Positions 35,627 to 44,075 of a stretch of 64,000 nt of DNA are shown here, piece by piece. The position numbers and the translations under genes were made by a program. The stretch lies in NCBI RefSeq assembly GCF_900188165.1, contig NZ_FZOS01000013.1, positions 29,535-93,534 on the forward strand. Reading direction: 5' to 3'. Within the stretch, counting starts at the first letter, position 1; each line of letters begins with the position of its first letter. The notes beneath the pieces are model-generated. The model had not been told where the DNA came from, searched no databases, and saw only the letters and a program-made list of their open reading frames with translations. This stretch comes from Edaphosphingomonas laterariae. GTDB lineage: Bacteria > Pseudomonadota > Alphaproteobacteria > Sphingomonadales > Sphingomonadaceae.

Positions 35627-36688
35627 ATGGGGTTCGAATCCGGCACGTCGCCGAACGCCGAAGCGTCGCTAAACCGCCCTCTTTTGAGCGTTCTGCGCGG
35701 GGAAAGGCGCGATCCGCCGCCCGTCTGGCTCATGCGTCAGGCCGGGCGCTACCTGCCCGAATATCGTGCGCTCCGGGCCGAAAAGGGCGGTTTCCTCGAA
35801 CTCGTCCACGATAGCGAAGCGGCCGCCGAGGTGACTCTCCAGCCGATCCGTCGCTTCGGTTTCGATGGCGCGATCCTGTTTTCCGACATCCTCGTCATCC
35901 CCCACGCGCTCGGCCAGGATCTCTGGTTCGAAACGGGCGAGGGGCCACGTCTCGCCCCACGCCTCGTCGATCATCTGCTCGCCAATCTCACCGCTGCGCC
36001 CGAGCGGTTGGCGCCTGTGTATGAAACGGTGCGTCTGGTCCGCGCCCAGCTGCCGGCGGAAACCACTTTGCTCGGTTTCGCGGGTTCGCCATGGACGGTT
36101 GCGACCTACATGGTGGCGGGGCAGGGCAGCCGCGAACAGGCCGAGGCGCGCCGCATGGCCTATCGCGATCCGGCAGCCTTTCAGGCGATCATCGATGCGA
36201 TCGTTGCCGCTACGGTGGATTATCTCGCCGGCCAGATCGAGGCCGGTGTCGATGCGATCCAACTTTTCGACAGCTGGGCCGGCAGTCTCTCGCCCGCGCA
36301 GTTCGAACGCTGGGTGATCGCGCCCACCGTCACGATCGTCGAAACGCTCCGCGCCCGTTATCCGTCGACGCCGATCATCGGCTTTCCGAAGGGGGCGGGT
36401 GGCAAGTTGCCGGCTTATGCCCGCGAAACCCGCGTCGATGCGCTTGGCCTTGATGAAACGGTCGATCCGCGCTGGGCCGATGCCAGCCTGCCGGAAGGGC
36501 TGCCGGTGCAGGGCAATCTCGACCCGCTGGCGCTGATCACCGGCGGCGAGGCGCTCGACCAGGCGGTCGCCGCGATCCGCGCGGCCTTCCCCACCCGGCC
36601 GCATGTCTTCAACCTCGGCCATGGCATTTTGCCCGATGCGCCGATCGCGCATGTGGAACGCTTGCTCCAACTGTTACGGGCACGCTAG
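35627..36688 (+). CDS. hemE: Uroporphyrinogen decarboxylase
   Basis: 353 residues. Substrate-site landmarks are VWLMRQAGRYLPEYR, FSDILVIPHALGQ, GFAGSPWTVATYM, LFDSWAGSLSP and FNLGHGILPDAP. It decarboxylates uroporphyrinogen III to coproporphyrinogen III in haem synthesis. Its promoter must lie within the origin, as known for hemE in Caulobacter, so its transcription may be tied to replication. Confidence 0.97.
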   Translation: MGFESGTSPNAEASLNRPLLSVLRGERRDPPPVWLMRQAGRYLPEYRALRAEKGGFLELVHDSEAAAEVTLQPIRRFGFDGAILFSDILVIPHALGQDLWFETGEGPRLAPRLVDHLLANLTAAPERLAPVYETVRLVRAQLPAETTLLGFAGSPWTVATYMVAGQGSREQAEARRMAYRDPAAFQAIIDAIVAATVDYLAGQIEAGVDAIQLFDSWAGSLSPAQFERWVIAPTVTIVETLRARYPSTPIIGFPKGAGGKLPAYARETRVDALGLDETVDPRWADASLPEGLPVQGNLDPLALITGGEALDQAVAAIRAAFPTRPHVFNLGHGILPDAPIAHVERLLQLLRAR

Positions 36689-36697
36689 AGCTAGGCC

Positions 36698-37165
36698 ATG
36701 GACCTCGCCATCGCGTTCCCCGGCATCGGTTTTCTCGGCGCAGCCTACCCTTGGGTGAAGGCGGCCCATATCATCTTCGTGATCTTCTGGATGGCGGGCC
36801 TGTTCATGCTGCCGCGCTTTCTGGTTTATCACCAGCCGGTGCCGCCGGGCTCGGCCGAAGACCGGCTGTGGATCGACCGGGAAAACCGGTTGAGGAAGAT
36901 CATCATCAACCCGGCGATGATCATCGTATGGGTGATCGGGCTGGTGCTGGCGGTGAATGTCGGTGCGTTCCAGGAAGGCTGGTTCCACGCCAAGCTTGCC
37001 GCCGTTCTCGGGCTGTCGGCTTATCATGGTTGGGCGGTGGGCTATGCCAAGAAGATGGCCAGGGGCTTCCGCCCGGTGAGCGACAAGCCGCTCAGGATGA
37101 TGAACGAGATCCCCGGCATCGCCACCGCGATCATCGTCATCCTGGTGATCGTGCGGCCCTTCTAG
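36698..37165 (+). CDS. hemJ: Protoporphyrinogen IX oxidase, HemJ type
   Basis: 155 residues with four predicted membrane helices. The conserved His in KAAHIIFVIFWMAGLFMLPR and the Lys in WFHAKLAAVLGLSAYHG fit HemJ. It carries out the penultimate step of haem synthesis in bacteria without HemG/HemY. It lies 9 bases after hemE. Confidence 0.92.
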   Translation: MDLAIAFPGIGFLGAAYPWVKAAHIIFVIFWMAGLFMLPRFLVYHQPVPPGSAEDRLWIDRENRLRKIIINPAMIIVWVIGLVLAVNVGAFQEGWFHAKLAAVLGLSAYHGWAVGYAKKMARGFRPVSDKPLRMMNEIPGIATAIIVILVIVRPF

Positions 37166-37181
37166 GCCAAGCCACAAGCCC

Positions 37182-37706
37182 ATGCCGACGATCATGGCGC
37201 ACGCCTTGCTGCCGTTGGCGCTTGGCATCGGCCTTGGCCGCAAGGTCGTCGCGCCACGGCTGCTGATCGCCGGCGCTGCTGCCGCGATGCTGCCCGATGC
37301 CGATGTCGCTGCGTTCGCGCTCGGCATTCCCTATGCCGATGCCTTCGGGCATCGCGGGGCGAGCCATGCGCTGGCCAGTGCCTGTATCATCGGTTTGGGC
37401 GGTGCCGTTCTCGCGCGCTGGTTCGGCGCAACGCGGCTCCGCTCTTTCCTTTTCCTCTTTTCCGCCGCTGCGTCGCATGGGCTGCTCGATATGCTCACCG
37501 ATGGCGGGCTTGGCGTGGCTTTGCTCTGGCCCTGGTCCGATGCGCGCTATTTCGCGCCTTTCCGTCCGATCGCGGTATCGCCGATCGGGGTGGATTTCCT
37601 GTCGCTGCGGGGCCTTGCCGTGCTGGCGTCGGAATTTCTGTGGATCGGATTGCCGTGTCTCGTCGTTCTGCTCGCATGCCGATTTCGACGCGGATCCACC
37701 GCCTGA
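37182..37706 (+). CDS. YdjM-like membrane metal-dependent hydrolase
   Basis: 174 residues with several hydrophobic segments. The scattered His/Asp pattern MPTIMAHALLPL, LPDADVAAFALG, HRGASHALASA and SHGLLDMLTDGG is that of the YdjM/DUF457 family of membrane-bound putative hydrolases. The substrate is unknown. It follows hemJ by 16 bases. Confidence 0.82.
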   Translation: MPTIMAHALLPLALGIGLGRKVVAPRLLIAGAAAAMLPDADVAAFALGIPYADAFGHRGASHALASACIIGLGGAVLARWFGATRLRSFLFLFSAAASHGLLDMLTDGGLGVALLWPWSDARYFAPFRPIAVSPIGVDFLSLRGLAVLASEFLWIGLPCLVVLLACRFRRGSTA

Positions 37707-37757
37707 ACCGCCGCGCCCGGGCGTTGCTAAATCCGCTGACTCGGGGTTTTCCCGCGC

Positions 37758-37786
37758 TTGACTTGAATCTCCGCCTTGCTTAACCG
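37758..37786 (+). promoter_or_regulatory. Possible housekeeping promoter of rho
   Basis: TTGACT (37758-37763), 17-base spacer, TAACCG (37781-37786). The -35 is good and the -10 weak. It would leave a leader of about 90 bases before rho. Confidence 0.35.
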
Positions 37787-37882
37787 CCCGAAACAGAGGT
37801 CCACCGTCCGTGTTGGGCCTATTTCCTGATCATTATCGCCCATTTTGCGCGTTTTCCGTCGCTTCCTGCCCAGGAACCAGTG

Positions 37883-39139
37883 ATGCACCTCAAGGACCTG
37901 AAGAAAAAATCGCCCGCCGAACTCGTGGCCATGGCCGAGGAACTCGGTGTCGAGGGCGCATCGACGCTGCGCAAGCAGGATCTGATGTTCGCGATCCTCA
38001 AGGTGCAGGCCGAAAATGGCGAGCAGATCATGGGCCTCGGCACGATCGAGGTGCTGCCCGACGGCTTCGGCTTCCTGCGCAGTCCCGAAGCGAACTATCT
38101 CGCCGGCCCGGACGATATCTACATCTCGCCCAACCAGGTTCGGAAGTTTGGCCTGCGCACGGGCGATACCGTGGAAGGCGAAATCCGCGGGCCCAAGGAT
38201 GGCGAGCGTTATTTCGCGCTGACCCGGCTGGTCTCGGTCAATTTCGATGATCCCGATGTTGTTCGCCATCGGGTCAATTTCGACAACCTCACGCCGCTTT
38301 ATCCCGAGCAGAAGCTGACGCTGGATCCGCAGGATCCGACGATCAAGGACAAGTCGGCCCGCGTGATCGACATCATCGCGCCGCAGGGCAAGGGCCAGCG
38401 CGCGCTGATCGTGGCGCCGCCGCGCGTCGGCAAGACGGTGCTCCTCCAGAACATCGCCAAGGCGATCACCGACAACCATCCGGAAGTCTTCCTGATCGTC
38501 TTGCTGATCGACGAGCGGCCCGAGGAAGTGACCGACATGCAGCGTTCGGTGAAGGGCGAGGTGATTTCCTCCACCTTCGACGAACCCGCGCAGCGCCACG
38601 TCCAGGTCGCCGAAATGGTGATCGAAAAGGCCAAGCGCCTGGTCGAGCACAAGAAGGATGTCGTCATCCTGCTCGATTCGATCACGCGTCTCGGCCGCGC
38701 CTACAACACCGTCGTTCCTTCGTCGGGCAAGGTGCTGACCGGCGGTGTCGATGCCAATGCGCTGCAGCGCCCGAAGCGTTTCTTCGGTGCCGCCCGCAAT
38801 ATCGAGGAAGGCGGCTCGCTCTCGATCATCGCCACCGCGCTGATCGATACCGGCAGCCGCATGGACGAAGTGATCTTCGAAGAGTTCAAGGGCACTGGTA
38901 ACTCGGAAATCGTCCTCGATCGCAAGGTCGCCGACAAGCGCATCTTCCCGGCGATGGATGTCGGCAAGTCCGGCACCCGCAAGGAAGAGCTGCTGGTCGA
39001 CAAGGCCAAGCTGTCGAAGATGTGGGTGCTGCGCCGCATCCTCATGCAGATGGGCACCATCGACGCGATGGAGTTCCTGCTCGACAAGATGAAGGATTCG
39101 AAGACCAACGAGGATTTCTTCGATTCGATGAACCAGTAA
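37883..39139 (+). CDS. rho: Transcription termination factor Rho
   Basis: 418 residues from the ATG at 37883; a GTG immediately before it is an alternative. The N-terminal Rho domain ([25 protein letters not shown]) and the cold-shock RNA-binding domain ([36 protein letters not shown]) precede the RecA-like ATPase with [29 protein letters not shown] and the R-loop [11 protein letters not shown]. It ends factor-dependent transcripts. The order hemE-hemJ-rho follows the Caulobacter origin region. Confidence 0.97.
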   Translation: MHLKDLKKKSPAELVAMAEELGVEGASTLRKQDLMFAILKVQAENGEQIMGLGTIEVLPDGFGFLRSPEANYLAGPDDIYISPNQVRKFGLRTGDTVEGEIRGPKDGERYFALTRLVSVNFDDPDVVRHRVNFDNLTPLYPEQKLTLDPQDPTIKDKSARVIDIIAPQGKGQRALIVAPPRVGKTVLLQNIAKAITDNHPEVFLIVLLIDERPEEVTDMQRSVKGEVISSTFDEPAQRHVQVAEMVIEKAKRLVEHKKDVVILLDSITRLGRAYNTVVPSSGKVLTGGVDANALQRPKRFFGAARNIEEGGSLSIIATALIDTGSRMDEVIFEEFKGTGNSEIVLDRKVADKRIFPAMDVGKSGTRKEELLVDKAKLSKMWVLRRILMQMGTIDAMEFLLDKMKDSKTNEDFFDSMNQ

Positions 39140-39266
39140 GCCCGCCGGCGGTTGATCCGCCACGGGCCCGCCCGCAGGGGCGGCTTCTGCAACCTAATAT
39201 GTCTGGCGCGCCATGGCGGAGGATCGCTGTGGCGCGTCCGCTTTGGAATCCGCTAAAAGGCCGCTG

Positions 39267-39938
39267 ATGCTCGAGCTCTGGCACCATATCGTCAACGACT
39301 TCTCCAATATCGGGTCGCCCTCGGCGCTCGCCGCGTTCGGCCAGGTGTTGATGATCGATATCATGCTGGCCGGCGACAATGCGATCGTCGTCGGCGCACT
39401 TGCTGCGGGCCTGCCCGCCGATCAGCGCCGCAAGGTCATCATGATCGGCATCGTCGCCGCTCTGGTGCTGCGGATCGCCTTCGCCTTGGTCGTCACCCAG
39501 CTCATGCAGATCGTCGGCCTGATCTTCGCCGGCGGCCTGCTGCTCTTGTGGGTGTCGTGGAAAATGTATCGCGAGCTGCATCCGGCCGGCGGCAGCCCCG
39601 GTTCGCCCGAAATCTATGGCGACGAGGCGTCGGGCGTGAACCCGGCCAAGAGTTTCGCCGGCGCGGCCTGGGCGGTTGCGGTGGCCGATGTCAGCATGAG
39701 CCTCGATAATGTGCTGGCGGTGGCCGGTGCCGCGCGCGAGCATCCCGGCATCCTGATTGTCGGGCTGGTGCTTTCGGTGGCCCTGATGGGCGTCGCGGCG
39801 AACTTCATCGCCAAATATATCGAGCGTTACCGCTGGATCGCTTATGTCGGCCTCGTCGTGATCCTCTATGTCGCGGTCAAGATGATCTATGACGGCTGGG
39901 TCGATCCCTCCGTCGGCGTGATGCACATCTTCAACTGA
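39267..39938 (+). CDS. TerC/YjbE-family integral membrane protein
   Basis: 223 residues from the ATG at 39267, with about seven predicted helices. The metal-site motifs DIMLAGDNAIVVGALAAGLP and VADVSMSLDNVLAVAG are diagnostic. TerC proteins export Mn2+ or serve metalation of secreted proteins. The 127-base upstream gap was inspected for a manganese riboswitch and none was convincing. Confidence 0.9.
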   Translation: MLELWHHIVNDFSNIGSPSALAAFGQVLMIDIMLAGDNAIVVGALAAGLPADQRRKVIMIGIVAALVLRIAFALVVTQLMQIVGLIFAGGLLLLWVSWKMYRELHPAGGSPGSPEIYGDEASGVNPAKSFAGAAWAVAVADVSMSLDNVLAVAGAAREHPGILIVGLVLSVALMGVAANFIAKYIERYRWIAYVGLVVILYVAVKMIYDGWVDPSVGVMHIFN

Positions 39939-39975
39939 TATGGCTGGGCGCCGTCCTGTCGGGCGGCGTCTCCCA

Positions 39976-40251
39976 TCATTCCGGTCTCGGGATCGCGCCG
40001 ATACGCGCGATCACCTCGCCCGGCACCTGATAATCGCGAAACACGGCGCGCTCGTCGCGCAGCCCGCAACTCTCCCGCTGGATGAGCAAGGCGTGGACGG
40101 CATCCGCCGCGCGCTGCGCCACGCGCGATCGGTCCGCGCTCTGCGGCAGCGCGCGCAGCGCCGCCAGGCTTTCCGCCACAACCTTGCCTGCGCGGCCGAG
40201 CGAGGCCGCTTTCTCGCCGGCGATCTCGCGTTCGATGCCGGTTTCGCGCAT
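39976..40251 (-). CDS. Small conserved hypothetical protein (possibly DUF6665)
   Basis: 91 residues, mostly helical: IEREIAGEKAASLGRAGKVVAESLAALRAL, then a helix ADAVHALLIQRESCGLRDERAVFRDYQVPGEVIARIGA. The pattern recalls DUF6665, but I cannot confirm it. No signal or membrane segment. It lies 44 bases after qor in the same direction. Confidence 0.65.
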   Translation of the reverse strand: MRETGIEREIAGEKAASLGRAGKVVAESLAALRALPQSADRSRVAQRAADAVHALLIQRESCGLRDERAVFRDYQVPGEVIARIGAIPRPE

Positions 40252-40295
40252 GTGGGCCTATGGGCACTGCAGCGGGAGAGGGGGCCTGCGCCGCA

Positions 40296-41276
40296 TCACG
40301 GGATCAGGATCGTCGATCCCGTCGTCGCCCGGGCCTCGAGCGCGCGATGCGCTTCGGCGGCGTCGCTCAGCGCGAAACGCTGGCCGATATCGGCATGGAT
40401 GGTGCCATCGGCGATCAGGGCGAACAGCCGCTCGCCCGCCGTTTTGCGATCGGCTTCCTCTTCCAGATAGTCGAACATCGTCGGCCGGGTCAGAAAGATC
40501 GAACCCGCGCGCAGCAGGTCCAGCGGCGAGATCGGCGGCACCGGGCCAGAGGCATTGCCATAAGTGACGAGGATGCCGCGCTTGGCGACGCTGGCAAGCG
40601 ACGCTGCCCAGCTATCCGCTCCGACCCCGTCGAGCACGGCGTCCACGCCCCGCCCGCTGGTCAGGTCACGCACTTTGGCTGACAGCTCGGTGAATGGCAC
40701 ACATAGCGCGTGGTCGGCGCCGGCGGCGCGGGCGCGTTCGGCCTTGGCGGCGTTGCCGGCATGGGCGATCACCGTCGCGCCGATCGATTTGAGCCAGGGG
40801 ACGAGGATCGATCCGACACCGCCGGCGGCGGCGTGGACGAGCACCGACTGGCCGGGCGTGATGCGTGCCACGCGTTCGATGAGCATCCAGGCAGTCAGCC
40901 CCTTCAGCAGCATGGCGGCGGCGGCATCGCTGCCGATGGCGTCGGGCAGGGGGTAGAGCCGGTCGACGCTGGCCAGCCCGTGGGTGGCATAGGTGCCGGG
41001 CGTCTTGGCGGTATAGGCGACGCGGCGGCCGATCCACGCCGGATCGCAGGCCGCACCCACCGCATCGATCGTTCCCGCCGCCTCCGTGCCGAGTCCAGCG
41101 GGGAGGGGCAGGGGATAGAGCCCGCTGCGATGATAGGTATCGATGAAATTGACGCCGATGGCGTCATGGCGGATCCGCACCTCATCTGCGCCGGGGGTGG
41201 GGAGCGCGATATCCTCGCGCTCCATCGCCTCGGGTCCGCCGGTTGCGCGGATGACGATCCGCCACGCTTTGCTCAT
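40296..41276 (-). CDS. qor: NADPH:quinone oxidoreductase (zeta-crystallin type)
   Basis: 326 residues, zinc-free MDR family. GVNFIDTYHRSGLYPLPLPAGLGTEAAGTI is the typical N-terminal signature; VLVHAAAGGVGSILVPWLKSIGATVIA is the NADPH motif. It reduces quinones or enones. It overlaps the dienelactone-hydrolase gene by 4 bases (ATGA). Confidence 0.93.
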   Translation of the reverse strand: MSKAWRIVIRATGGPEAMEREDIALPTPGADEVRIRHDAIGVNFIDTYHRSGLYPLPLPAGLGTEAAGTIDAVGAACDPAWIGRRVAYTAKTPGTYATHGLASVDRLYPLPDAIGSDAAAAMLLKGLTAWMLIERVARITPGQSVLVHAAAGGVGSILVPWLKSIGATVIAHAGNAAKAERARAAGADHALCVPFTELSAKVRDLTSGRGVDAVLDGVGADSWAASLASVAKRGILVTYGNASGPVPPISPLDLLRAGSIFLTRPTMFDYLEEEADRKTAGERLFALIADGTIHADIGQRFALSDAAEAHRALEARATTGSTILIP

Positions 41277-41968
41277 GCCAGATGCTCGGCAAAGAAGGCC
41301 GATGTCCGCGAATCGGCGAGCTCGGCTGCGTCATCCACCCGGCGCTTGCCGAACTGGGTCGCGAAACCATGATCGAGGCCGACATAATCATGCAGCGTCA
41401 CGCGTGGATGGCTGTCGAGCCCCTCGTGCATCCGCTTCTGCACCTCGGGGGGAACGAAGCCGTCGACGGTCGGGATGTGGAGCATCAGCGGCCGGGCGAT
41501 CGCGTGGCTTTCATTGAGCAGCCCGTCGATGCCGACGCCATAATAGCCGACGCTGGCGTCGATATCGGTGCGCGTGGCGGTCATATAGGCCAGTCGACCA
41601 CCCAGGCAGTAACCGACGCAGCCGACCTTGCCGCCATCGACCCGCGCGCGCGTCGCCTTGATCGTCGCCTCGATATCCTCGATCCCCTTTTGCTGGTCGA
41701 ACTTGGGGAAAAGGTCGAGCGCCTGCTGCAACTGGGTGTCGGGATCGAGCTCGATGCCCGGTTCGAGCCGCCAGAACAGATCGGGCGCGACCGCCAGATA
41801 GCCCTGCCTGGCCAGTTCGTCGGCCTTGTCGCGAATGCCGGCATTGATACCGAACACTTCCTGGATCACGATCACCGCCGCCCTGGCGTTGCCGCCGGCG
41901 GGTTCGGCCAGATAGGCGTTGAAGCTGCCGCTGCCGTCCAGCGCGTCGATCGAAATGGTCGTTCCCAT
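41273..41968 (-). CDS. Dienelactone hydrolase family protein
   Basis: 231 residues. The nucleophile Cys lies in VGCVGYCLGGRLAY; the acid and His are in TVDGFVPPE and YVGLDHGFATQ. The opening VIVIQEVFGINAGIRD is typical. It probably hydrolyses a lactone or ester, but no chlorocatechol genes are nearby. Confidence 0.9.
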   Translation of the reverse strand: MGTTISIDALDGSGSFNAYLAEPAGGNARAAVIVIQEVFGINAGIRDKADELARQGYLAVAPDLFWRLEPGIELDPDTQLQQALDLFPKFDQQKGIEDIEATIKATRARVDGGKVGCVGYCLGGRLAYMTATRTDIDASVGYYGVGIDGLLNESHAIARPLMLHIPTVDGFVPPEVQKRMHEGLDSHPRVTLHDYVGLDHGFATQFGKRRVDDAAELADSRTSAFFAEHLA

Positions 41969-41971
41969 GTT

Positions 41972-42424
41972 TCAGCCCTTCCTTTGTTCGCGCTGCAGCA
42001 GCCACAGCTTGGTCGTGATCCCTTCGCCGCCGGTATAATGGCCGATGACGCCACCCGCGCCGAGCACGCGGTGGCAGGGGATGATGATTGGCATCGGATT
42101 GCGGCGGCATGCCTGCCCGATTGCCCGGGGCGAGGAGGATATGCGCCGCGCCAGCTCGCCATAACTGGCTGTTTCACCGTAAGGAATGGCGCAAATCGCG
42201 GCGCTATGATCTTCACCACGTGGAGATTTCAGGGGTGCCAGCGGCAGATCGAAATCGACTAGCCGTCCTTCGAACCAGGCGGCCAGCTGGGCGATCGCTT
42301 CGCGCAACAGCGGCGTCGGTGCATCGGCCAGATCGCTGGCGCCGATACGCACGCCAGTCAGCAACTTGTCGTCCGCCGATACAAGAATCGGTCCGATCGG
42401 GCTCTGAAGCGTAGCATGCGACAT
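41972..42424 (-). CDS. ogt: Methylated-DNA-protein-cysteine methyltransferase
   Basis: 150 residues, Ogt length without an Ada domain. The acceptor Cys lies in PIIIPCHRVLGAGGVIGHYTGGEG; the helix-turn-helix part has IPYGETASYGELARR. It removes alkyl groups from O6-guanine. It is the first gene of the ogt-DLH-qor set. A divergent small gene starts 66 bases away. Confidence 0.94.
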   Translation of the reverse strand: MSHATLQSPIGPILVSADDKLLTGVRIGASDLADAPTPLLREAIAQLAAWFEGRLVDFDLPLAPLKSPRGEDHSAAICAIPYGETASYGELARRISSSPRAIGQACRRNPMPIIIPCHRVLGAGGVIGHYTGGEGITTKLWLLQREQRKG

Positions 42425-42490
42425 GGACCGTTCTCCCCGGACGCTTTACCAGCAGGAACAGCGCTCGCTCAAGCAGGGGAGACGGTGGAA

Positions 42491-42724
42491 ATGAAGATCA
42501 GCGTCGATGTCGATTGCACGCCGGAAGAAGCCCGCAGATTTCTCGGTCTGCCCGATCTGACCAGCGTCCACGAACTTTACCTCGAAAAGATGCGCCGCAC
42601 GATCGAAGACGGCATCACGCCGGACAGCATCGCCACGCTCATGCAGAGCTGGGCGCCGATGGGCGAGGCGGGGATGAACATGTGGCGCCAGATCTTCGAT
42701 CAGATGAGCGGCACCAAGAAATGA
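42491..42724 (+). CDS. DUF6489-like small protein
   Basis: 77 residues from the ATG at 42491. The sequence MKISVDVDCTPEEARRFLGLPD, a helical middle part, and MQSWAPMGEAGMNMWRQIF is, as I recall, typical of alphaproteobacterial DUF6489 proteins encoded next to mnmE. The function is unknown. It ends 10 bases before the mnmE start. Confidence 0.75.
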   Translation: MKISVDVDCTPEEARRFLGLPDLTSVHELYLEKMRRTIEDGITPDSIATLMQSWAPMGEAGMNMWRQIFDQMSGTKK

Positions 42725-42734
42725 CGCCCTGCCC

Positions 42735-44021
42735 GTGACCGATCGGCGCGACGATACGATCTTCGCCCTGTCCAGCGGCGCGCCGCCGGCGGCGATCGGC
42801 ATCATCCGGATCAGCGGCCCGGCCGCCGCTGCCGCGTTGGCGGCCATGGCCGGTGGCTTGCCCCGGCCACGCCAGGCGGCCTTGCGCTGGCTGGTCGATC
42901 CTGCGGATGGGGCGCGGCTCGATCACGCGCTCGCTTTATGGTTTCCTGGCCCGGGCACGGCCACGGGCGAGGATCTGGCTGAGCTTCATGTGCATGGCGG
43001 CCGCGCGGTGATCGATCGCGTTCTCGGCGCCTTGAGCGGGATGGCTGGATTGCGCGCCGCCCGTGCTGGCGAGTTCACCCGCCGGGCCTTCGCCAATGGT
43101 GCGATCGATCTTGCGGAGGCCGAAGGGCTGGCCGATCTGCTCGCCGCCGAAACGGAGGCCCAACGGCGCAATGCACTCGCGTTGATGGGTGGCGTGCTCA
43201 GTCAGAAGGTCGATGCCTGGCAGCACCGCATCCTTGAGGCTTCGGCGCGGATCGAGGCCATTCTCGATTTTGGCGACGAGGATGATGTCGAGGGCGACGA
43301 TGCCCGCCCGCGCGCGATCGCCGACGAGGTCGCGGTTGAGATCGCCGAACTGCTCGCCGCGCCTCCGGCGGAACGGTTGCGCGACGGCGTTCGTGTCGTG
43401 CTGGCCGGGCCGCCCAATGCCGGCAAGTCGACCTTGTTCAACGCGCTTGCCGGGCGCGACGCGGCGATCGTCACCGATATTCCCGGCACGACCCGCGATG
43501 TGCTCGAAGCGCCCGTGGCGCTCGATGGCTGGCCGCTGTTGCTGATCGATACCGCGGGCCTGCGCGACGGCGACGATCCGGTCGAACGTATCGGCATTGC
43601 CCGCGCGTCGCGCGCGGTCGAGGAAGCGGACATCCTGTTGTGGCTTGGTCGCCCCGAGGACGCGCCTGATCTGCCTGCGACCCTACGTGTCGCCGCGCGC
43701 TGCGATGTCGCGGTCCCGGGCGCTGACACCGACATTGCGGTGTCGGCGGTGACGGGGCAGGGGATGGGTGATCTTCGCCGGGCGATTGCCGAGCGCGCGG
43801 CACGCTTGCTGCCGCGCGAGTCCGAAATCGCGCTCAACCTTCGTCAGCGTGACGCGCTGGTCGATGCGCTCGATGGTCTGCGGCTGGGGAAGGGGCAGGA
43901 GGCGCTGCTCTTCGCCGAAGGCCTCCGAATCGCGCGCGCTGCGCTGGACCGCGTGACGGGCCGGGCCGGGATCGAGGATATGCTCGACGGCCTTTTCGGA
44001 CGATTCTGCATCGGCAAATGA
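42735..44021 (+). CDS. mnmE: tRNA uridine-5-carboxymethylaminomethyl modification GTPase MnmE
   Basis: 428 residues from a GTG. The N-terminal folate-binding domain (DTIFALSSGAPPAAIGIIRISGP, RAGEFTRRAFANG) leads to a GTPase domain with P-loop GPPNAGKSTLFNAL, switch DIPGTTRDV and DTAGLRDGDD. The conserved C-terminal FGRFCIGK carries the catalytic Cys. With MnmG it modifies the tRNA wobble uridine. Its stop codon overlaps a parS-like site by one base. Confidence 0.96.
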   Translation: MTDRRDDTIFALSSGAPPAAIGIIRISGPAAAAALAAMAGGLPRPRQAALRWLVDPADGARLDHALALWFPGPGTATGEDLAELHVHGGRAVIDRVLGALSGMAGLRAARAGEFTRRAFANGAIDLAEAEGLADLLAAETEAQRRNALALMGGVLSQKVDAWQHRILEASARIEAILDFGDEDDVEGDDARPRAIADEVAVEIAELLAAPPAERLRDGVRVVLAGPPNAGKSTLFNALAGRDAAIVTDIPGTTRDVLEAPVALDGWPLLLIDTAGLRDGDDPVERIGIARASRAVEEADILLWLGRPEDAPDLPATLRVAARCDVAVPGADTDIAVSAVTGQGMGDLRRAIAERAARLLPRESEIALNLRQRDALVDALDGLRLGKGQEALLFAEGLRIARAALDRVTGRAGIEDMLDGLFGRFCIGK

Positions 44022-44037
44022 TGTTCCACGTGAAACA
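44022..44037. other. parS: parS centromere site (one mismatch)
   Basis: TGTTCCACGTGAAACA, one mismatch from TGTTTCACGTGAAACA, immediately after the mnmE stop and about 8.4 kb from the origin. It is a ParB loading site beside parAB. Confidence 0.88.
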
Positions 44038-44075
44038 TCTTTGACTTGATCGCCCGCGTCGCATAGCGCGGGCCT

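Noticed and set aside
39140..39266. Possible manganese (yybP-ykoY) riboswitch before the TerC gene
   Set aside because: The family is often so regulated, but I could not find the conserved core. Only short G/C hairpins that could serve as a weak rho terminator are present.
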